The position numbers and the translations under genes were made by a program. A stretch of DNA of 64,000 nt from Sorangium aterium (lineage in GTDB: Bacteria; Myxococcota_A; Polyangia; Polyangiales; Polyangiaceae). The notes below the pieces were generated by a model that saw nothing but the letters and a program-made list of their open reading frames with translations, was not told the DNA's origin and did not search any database. Where the stretch lies: positions 1,242,501-1,306,500 of the forward strand of contig NZ_JAQNDK010000005.1 of the NCBI RefSeq assembly GCF_028368935.1, read 5' to 3'. Shown here piece after piece: positions 59,195 through 64,000 of the stretch (the first letter of the stretch is position 1; the number at the start of each line of letters is the position of its first letter).

Positions 59195-60271
59195 TTGCTT
59201 ATGGGAATTGTTGTCGAGCAGCTCACGAAGCGGTTCGGTCCAAACAAGGTGGTCGATGACGTCTCGTTCGAGATCGAGAGCGGCGCGCTGGTCGCGCTCC
59301 TCGGTCCGAGCGGAGGTGGCAAGAGCACCGTCCTGCGCATCATCGCCGGGCTCGAGAGCCCCGACTCCGGCGAGGTCATCCTGAACGGCAAGAAGGCGAC
59401 GACCACCCGCGTCCAGGATCGGAACATCGGCTTCGTCTTCCAGAACTACGCGCTGTTCAGGCACATGAGCGTGCGTGACAACATCGGCTTCGGCCTCTCC
59501 ATCCGGAAGCGGCCACGGAAGGAGATCGCGACCACCGTCGACGAGCTCCTCAGCCTCGTGCAGCTCGACGGGCTCGGCGGCAGGTTCCCGCACGAGCTCT
59601 CCGGCGGCCAGCGGCAGCGCGTCGCGCTGGCGCGTGCGCTCGCGCCAGGCTCGTCGCTGCTCCTGCTCGACGAGCCGTTCGGGGCGCTCGACGCCAAGGT
59701 CCGCCTCGAGCTGCGCGAGTGGATCCGGAGGCTCCACAAGGAGAGAGGGATCACGAGCGTCTTCGTGACCCACGACCAGGAAGAGGCGATGGACCTCGCC
59801 GATCGGGTCATCGTGCTGCACAAGGGGCGGGTCGAGCAGATCGGCACCCCGGAGGAGATCTACGACCGGCCGTCGACCGAGTTCGTCGCGAGCTTCGTCG
59901 GATCGATCAACGTGCTCAAGGGGGAGGTGCGCGACGGCCAGGCGGCGCTCGGGACCCTCGCGGTGCACGCTCCCCCCGGGACCGGCGACGGCGCGAGCGT
60001 GCGCGCCTTCGTACGTCCGCATGACATCGAGGTACACACCCGGATCGACTCCTCGAAGACGCCCGCCGCCGACGATGCCAGCGTCGCGCGCGTCGAGCGG
60101 CTGTCGCGGGTCGGGTGGATGGTCAAGGCAGAGCTCCGCCTCTCCGATGGCCAGCCGCTCTCCGTGGAGCTGACCAAGGATCGCGTCGCCGAGCTCGGCC
60201 TGTCCGAGGGGGACAGGGTGCTGGTAAATCTCCGAGACGCCAAGATCTTCGTGCAAGATTACTCCATCTAA
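59195..60271 (+). CDS. cysA: CysA-type sulfate/molybdate ABC transporter ATPase
   Basis: 358 residues. TTG at 59195 is preferred because GGAAGG lies 7 nt before it; the ATG at 59201 is the alternative. ATPase of a CysA/PotA-like importer: Walker A LLGPSGGGKST, Q-loop VFQNYALF, signature LSGGQRQRVALARAL, Walker B LLLLDEPFGALD, and H-loop FVTHDQEEAM. The C-terminal regulatory part (about 240-358) contains RPHDIEV and the TOBE-like beta region, as in CysA. It powers sulfate or thiosulfate import. No permease (CysT/CysW) or binding-protein gene adjoins it. The next gene is cysteine synthase, supporting a sulfur role. A 17-bp repeat array precedes it. Confidence 0.85.
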   Translation: MLMGIVVEQLTKRFGPNKVVDDVSFEIESGALVALLGPSGGGKSTVLRIIAGLESPDSGEVILNGKKATTTRVQDRNIGFVFQNYALFRHMSVRDNIGFGLSIRKRPRKEIATTVDELLSLVQLDGLGGRFPHELSGGQRQRVALARALAPGSSLLLLDEPFGALDAKVRLELREWIRRLHKERGITSVFVTHDQEEAMDLADRVIVLHKGRVEQIGTPEEIYDRPSTEFVASFVGSINVLKGEVRDGQAALGTLAVHAPPGTGDGASVRAFVRPHDIEVHTRIDSSKTPAADDASVARVERLSRVGWMVKAELRLSDGQPLSVELTKDRVAELGLSEGDRVLVNLRDAKIFVQDYSI

Positions 60272-60326
60272 CTAGCCCGCTGGCCGGCGCTCCCGTCTGG
60301 TCAACGGCCATCACGGGAGGCGGCAC

Positions 60327-61283
60327 GTGGCTTCAATCTTCGACGACATCGCGGCGACGATCGGGCGCACCCCGCTCGTCCGCCTGAGCTCTGCGGGAAA
60401 GGGTCTGCGCGCCGAGCTGATCGGCAAGGTCGAGAGCCGGAACCCTGGCGGCAGCGTCAAGGATCGCATCGGCCTCGCGATGGTCGAGGACGCCGAGCGG
60501 CAGGGCAAGCTGAAGAGCGGCAGCGTCCTCGTCGAGCCGACGAGCGGCAACACGGGCCTCGCGCTGGCGATGATCGCCGCGGCCAAGGGCTACCGGCTGA
60601 TCCTCACGATGCCGGAGTCGATGAGCCCGGAGCGGATCGCGCTGCTCCGGGCGTTCGGGGTCGATGTGCTGCTGACGCCCGGGTCGCTCATGGTGCAGGC
60701 CGTCGCGCGGGCGCGCCAGATCGTGGAAGAGACGCCCGGCGCGGTGATGCTCCAGCAGTTCGAGAACCCGGCGAACCCCGCCGCGCACCGCGTGACGACC
60801 GCGCGCGAGATCTGGGAGGACACGGACGGGACGGTCGACGTCGTGGTCGCCGGCGTGGGGACCGGCGGGACGATCACCGGCGTGGGCGAGGTGCTCAAGC
60901 AGAAGAAGCCGGGCGTGAAGATGATCGCGGTCGAGCCCAGGAACGCGGCCGTGCTGAGCGGCGGCCGCGTGGGCGCGCACCTGATCCAGGGCATCGGCGC
61001 GGGCTTCGTCCCGAAGATCCTCCGGCGCGAGCTCATCGACGAGGTGGTGCCCGTGTCCGAGGACGAGTCCTTCGACGCCGCGCGCCGGCTCGCCAAGACC
61101 GAGGGCATCCTCGTCGGCATCTCCGGCGGCGCGGCGATGGCGGCGGCGCTGTCGATCGCGGCGCGCGACGAGATGCAGGGGAAGAGGATCGTGGTGATCC
61201 TTCCCGACGGCGGGGAGCGGTACGTCACCTCGCCGCTCTTCAAGGAGCTCGTCGGCTGCGCTCGCGCGGCCGCGCCCCGCTGA
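60327..61283 (+). CDS. cysK: Cysteine synthase A (O-acetylserine sulfhydrylase)
   Basis: 318 residues from GTG at 60327, preceded by GGGAGG six bases upstream. PLP enzyme making cysteine from O-acetylserine and sulfide. Features: TIGRTPLVRL near the start, NPGGSVKDRIG with the PLP-binding Lys, the EPTSGNTGLALAM substrate loop, LQQFENPANPAAH, the phosphate-binding GVGTGGTITG, and SGGAAMAAAL. All residues of the family are present. It lies 55 bp after the cysA-type gene, probably in one transcript. It converges with the coiled-coil gene (12 bp apart). Confidence 0.96.
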   Translation: MASIFDDIAATIGRTPLVRLSSAGKGLRAELIGKVESRNPGGSVKDRIGLAMVEDAERQGKLKSGSVLVEPTSGNTGLALAMIAAAKGYRLILTMPESMSPERIALLRAFGVDVLLTPGSLMVQAVARARQIVEETPGAVMLQQFENPANPAAHRVTTAREIWEDTDGTVDVVVAGVGTGGTITGVGEVLKQKKPGVKMIAVEPRNAAVLSGGRVGAHLIQGIGAGFVPKILRRELIDEVVPVSEDESFDAARRLAKTEGILVGISGGAAMAAALSIAARDEMQGKRIVVILPDGGERYVTSPLFKELVGCARAAAPR

Positions 61284-61295
61284 ACCGCCAGGGAA

Positions 61296-62048
61296 CTAGG
61301 GAAGGCAGCCGCACATCGGGTCGCCTTCCCGGCAGAAGCACTCCGCCTTCCTGGGCGCCTGCGGCGCCGCCGGCCTCGCGGCCTTGACCTGGAGGGCCTC
61401 CCGGTCGCGCTTCGCCGCGAGGAGCTTGCGCTCGAGCTCCGCCTTCTCGGCCTGGCTCCGCACCGTCTGGTACGCGAGCGTGAGCTCGTCGATCTTCCTC
61501 TCGCTCGCCGCGAGGTCGCTCTGGAGCGTCGCGAGCCGCTGCTCGTGAGCGGCGCGCGTGGCCGTCTGCTCGGCCAGCGTCTGCTCCGCCTCCGGCTTGA
61601 TCTTGCCGAAGAAGACGCCGAGCGTCGCGGCGAGCACGACGACGAAGAGCGCGCTCCCCCCCGTGACGAGCTGCTTGAGCCGCCGCTTCTGGGCGTCTCC
61701 CGCGAGGGCGGCGAGCCTGCGCTCGTGCTCCTGCTGCTTCGCCATCGCCTCGATGCGCGCGCGCTGCTCGGCCTCGATGCGGGCCTTCTCGACGGCCGCG
61801 ACCCGGATCCCCTCGAGCCGCGCGGCCTCCTCGCGCGCCTGCTCCTCCTCGCGGCGGGTCCGCTCCTCTTCGGCCCGGATGCGCGCCGCCTCCTCCGCCC
61901 GAGCGCGCCGCTCGAGGGCGCGCCGCGCCTCTTGCTCTGCGAGCGCGCGCTGCCGCACGGCCTCCTCCTCCTCGCGCAGCCGCTGCTTCTCGAGGCTCAT
62001 GAGCTGCTTGAGCGAGAACAGAACAGAGCTCTCCTGGATCTCGGCCAT
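61296..62048 (-). CDS. Coiled-coil membrane protein
   Basis: 250 residues from the ATG at 62048. Residues about 25-125 are an almost pure Glu/Arg/Ala coiled coil (LREEEEAVRQRALAEQEARRA). A membrane helix follows at about 135-155 (LVTGGSALFVVVLAATLGVFF), then a second coiled coil (EQRLATLQSDLAASERKIDELTLAY) and a Pro-rich end. The C-terminus has a small Cys cluster, ECFCREGDPMCGCLP, that could bind metal or form disulfides. The arrangement suggests a scaffold with coiled coils on both sides of the membrane. Not a known family to me. Confidence 0.75.
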   Translation of the reverse strand: MAEIQESSVLFSLKQLMSLEKQRLREEEEAVRQRALAEQEARRALERRARAEEAARIRAEEERTRREEEQAREEAARLEGIRVAAVEKARIEAEQRARIEAMAKQQEHERRLAALAGDAQKRRLKQLVTGGSALFVVVLAATLGVFFGKIKPEAEQTLAEQTATRAAHEQRLATLQSDLAASERKIDELTLAYQTVRSQAEKAELERKLLAAKRDREALQVKAARPAAPQAPRKAECFCREGDPMCGCLP

Positions 62049-62289
62049 GACGGATCGACCTCCTTGCCCGCGCCGGGGTGCGGAGCGCACGGCGCACGCC
62101 GACGAGCGCGGCTCCAGCGGATGAACTCCGCCTGTCCGGCCTCGCTCTCGCGCGCGGTGCGCTCTCGGTTCTCCAGTTGGACCGAGCGACGAGATGGAAG
62201 CTTGGATGGCCGAGGAGCCGATCAGGACGGGCGCAGGGGAAGCGCCGCGAGGAGTGTGGGAGAAGGAGGGGGCGCCGCGAGCGGCGCGA

Positions 62290-62841
62290 TCACTCGATGC
62301 GGACGGCGACGAGGACCTTCATCCATACCCCTTCGGGCGGGATCGTCTTCGTCAGATCGACCTTGCCTTCCCAGTCGACGTGTACGGTGTAATCGCCGCT
62401 CTCGTCGTTCTTGTAGAAGAAGGGCCGGATGTCGTCGTTATAGACCCGATCGAGCGGGACGATGCGCTCCCCGGTGGGCATCGGCGCCTTCTTGGCGACG
62501 ACGGTCGACTTGCCGTCGACGACGGCCGAGGCGGAGACGCTCTTGATGAAGGTGAGGTCGGGGACGTTGTTGTCGCGCGCTTCCAGCCGGATGTACATGA
62601 GCTCGGCCCTGTCGACCGAGTTCGGGTCCTCCGAGACGGAGAGCTCGCTCCATCCGGAGAAGACCGACTGCGAGGTGGGCTTGACGAGGAACTTGGTCTC
62701 CACCTCATGCTCGCCGACGACCGAGGCGCAGGCGCTCGCGCCGAGGGACAGCGCCATGGTGAGCGCCGCGCCGGTGCGCGCGGAGAGGCAGAGCGAGGCG
62801 AGCCCACGGCGGCAGGTCAACATAAGCATCCTCATTCGCAA
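62290..62841 (-). CDS. Probable lipoprotein of unknown function
   Basis: 183 residues. Several in-frame ATGs occur at the start (62841, 62835, 62829). The hydrophobic leader ends GASACASVVG, a probable lipobox (ASAC). The mature protein is beta-rich: VETKFLVKPTSQSVFSGW, ELMYIRLEARDNNVPDLTF, IVPLDRVYNDDIRPFFYK and GDYTVHVDWEGKVDLT. This looks like a single beta-sandwich at the outer membrane. Family not recognised. Its start is back-to-back with the MoxR gene (71 bp between starts). Confidence 0.75.
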   Translation of the reverse strand: MRMRMLMLTCRRGLASLCLSARTGAALTMALSLGASACASVVGEHEVETKFLVKPTSQSVFSGWSELSVSEDPNSVDRAELMYIRLEARDNNVPDLTFIKSVSASAVVDGKSTVVAKKAPMPTGERIVPLDRVYNDDIRPFFYKNDESGDYTVHVDWEGKVDLTKTIPPEGVWMKVLVAVRIE

Positions 62842-62912
62842 GACATAGCATGGCGAGGTCCGATCGACGCGCGGGGCGCGGCCGGCTATCGTCGTCGGCC
62901 GAGGGCGACCAG

Positions 62913-63977
62913 ATGGCGGCGGAATCAGGCGCGGGTATTGACGGCGGGCAGGGTACGGCCCCCGCCTCCTTCGAGGCGAGGCTCGATCTCGCCCAGCGGA
63001 CGAGCGCGCGGCTGCGAGAGGCGATCGGGCAGGCCGTGGTCGGGCAGGACGACGTCATCGAGCAGACGCTCTGGGGGATCCTCGCGGGAGGGCACGTCCT
63101 CCTCGAGGGGGCGCCCGGGCTGGGCAAGACGCTCCTCGTCAGGACCATCGCCGGCTGCCTGGATCTCGCGTTCTCGCGCATCCAGTTCACCCCGGATCTC
63201 ATGCCGAGCGACGTGACCGGCACGAACGTGCTCGTCGCGGCGGCGGACGGCTCGCGCCACTTCTCGCTGCACAAGGGGCCGATCTTCGGGCAGGTGATCC
63301 TGGCCGACGAGATCAACCGGGCGACGCCGAAGACGCAGAGCGCGCTGCTCGAGGCCATGCAGGAGCACGCGTGCACCATCGCGGGCACGCGGTACGCGAT
63401 GGAGGAGCCGTTCTTCGTGCTGGCCACCGAGAACCCGATCGAGATGGAAGGGACTTACCCCCTGCCGGAGGCGCAGCTCGATCGGTTCCTGCTCAAGGTG
63501 CTCGTGCCGAGCCCGACCGAGGACGAGATGACCGAGATCCTCGCCCGGACCACGGGCCACGATCGCGGGCCGCCGCCGCGGGTGCTCACCCGCGACGACG
63601 TGCTCTCGCTGCGATCGCTCTGCCGCGACATCGCGGTCGCCGAGCCCGTCATGCGGTACGCGTCGCGGCTCACGCGGGCGAGCGATCCGGCGGCCGAGGG
63701 GGCGCCCGAGATCGTGCGGAGGTCGCTCCGGTTCGGCGCCGGCGTGCGCGGCGCGCAGTCGCTGGTGCTGGCCGCGAAGGCCGTGGCGCTCCTCCAGGGA
63801 AGGGCGCACGTCGCCTTCGCCGACGTGCAGCGGGTCGCGAAGCCGGTGCTCCGCCACCGGATGATCCGGTCCTTCGAGGGCGAGGCGGAGGGGATCACGA
63901 CAGATCAGGTGATCGCGGCGCTCCTCTCCGCGATAGAGGCGCGCCCCGAGCCCGTGGCGCAGGCGATCCGGCGATGA
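62913..63977 (+). CDS. MoxR-family AAA+ ATPase
   Basis: 354 residues from the ATG at 62913 (an in-frame ATG lies at 62850). AAA+ chaperone-like ATPase: Walker A EGAPGLGKTLLVRTI, the family block FSRIQFTPDLMPSDVTGT, Walker B VILADEINRATPKTQSALLEAMQE, sensor 1 VLATENPIEMEGTYPLPEAQLDRF, and the arginine-finger and lid region ending VLRHRMIRSFEGEAEG. MoxR proteins usually sit upstream of a DUF58 protein and von Willebrand A-domain proteins and help mature complexes. Here the next gene starts in the stop codon (ATGA), consistent with that layout though it runs off the window. Confidence 0.95.
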   Translation: MAAESGAGIDGGQGTAPASFEARLDLAQRTSARLREAIGQAVVGQDDVIEQTLWGILAGGHVLLEGAPGLGKTLLVRTIAGCLDLAFSRIQFTPDLMPSDVTGTNVLVAAADGSRHFSLHKGPIFGQVILADEINRATPKTQSALLEAMQEHACTIAGTRYAMEEPFFVLATENPIEMEGTYPLPEAQLDRFLLKVLVPSPTEDEMTEILARTTGHDRGPPPRVLTRDDVLSLRSLCRDIAVAEPVMRYASRLTRASDPAAEGAPEIVRRSLRFGAGVRGAQSLVLAAKAVALLQGRAHVAFADVQRVAKPVLRHRMIRSFEGEAEGITTDQVIAALLSAIEARPEPVAQAIRR

Positions 63978-64000
63978 GGCGCGTGGATGAGCCGCGGGGG
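63974..64000 (+). CDS. Start of the next gene (truncated by window end)
   Basis: ATG at 63974 overlaps the MoxR stop by 4 nt. Nine codons are visible (MRRVDEPRG). By the common gene order after MoxR it may be a DUF58 protein, but the sequence here cannot show this. Confidence 0.35.

Overview
The window is a contiguous stretch of a very GC-rich bacterial chromosome. I infer a myxobacterium of the Sorangium/Polyangium type. The inference rests on extreme third-position GC, many proteins with long Pro/Ala-rich linkers, a Hanks-type Ser/Thr kinase with a C-terminal membrane anchor, an AT-hook winged-helix protein, a glycine-rich RRM protein and frequent GTG/TTG starts. No 16S or other marker that would fix the species is present.

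Layout. 0.25-11 kb is mostly minus strand: a ZIP-like membrane protein, a large GH63-type glucosidase, a parvulin lipoprotein, a COG3014-type lipoprotein overlapping an LpoB-like lipoprotein, a trypsin-like protease and leucyl-tRNA synthetase. 11-20 kb holds a repeat-rich single-pass membrane protein, murF, peptide deformylase, and a tight three-gene unit (RND/MMPL exporter, VCBS-like secreted protein, Tat-exported family-5 solute-binding protein). 20-29.5 kb holds the RRM protein, nhaA, an MFS transporter, glmS, an NtrY-like histidine kinase, two tRNA-Ser genes and the rplM-rpsI operon. 29.7-34 kb has a divergent pair (M23 peptidase; TPR protein) followed by a DUF2062-methyltransferase fusion. 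34-38.1 kb is gene-poor. It carries one small AT-hook/winged-helix gene, the frameshifted remains of an amidohydrolase, and an array of seven GC-rich repeats, each containing TGATCA. 38.1-43.9 kb is uvrC with a large acidic insertion, a Ser/Thr kinase and a VanW-family protein. 44-50.3 kb is trpS diverging from coaBC and a CPBP protease, then yebC, amtB and a universal stress protein. 50.3-58.6 kb is cell-surface and lipid-linked functions: DUF2079 protein, flippase-like protein, GT2 glycosyltransferase, DUF434 protein, sugar epimerase. 58.7-61.3 kb is a 17-bp repeat array followed by a CysA-type ATPase and cysteine synthase. The window ends with a coiled-coil membrane protein, a lipoprotein, a MoxR ATPase and the first codons of the gene after it.

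How they fit together. Much of the window is housekeeping: translation (leuS, trpS, def, rplM, rpsI, tRNA-Ser x2), cell-wall precursors and their control (murF, glmS, LpoB-like, M23, VanW-like), cofactors and sulfur (coaBC, cysA, cysK), DNA repair (uvrC). It is interspersed with envelope proteins of unknown role. I found no CRISPR array, insertion sequence, prophage or recognisable defence or secondary-metabolite cluster. The most unusual material is the gene-poor 34-38 kb segment, the repeat arrays, the UvrC insertion and the exporter/VCBS-like/binding-protein operon.
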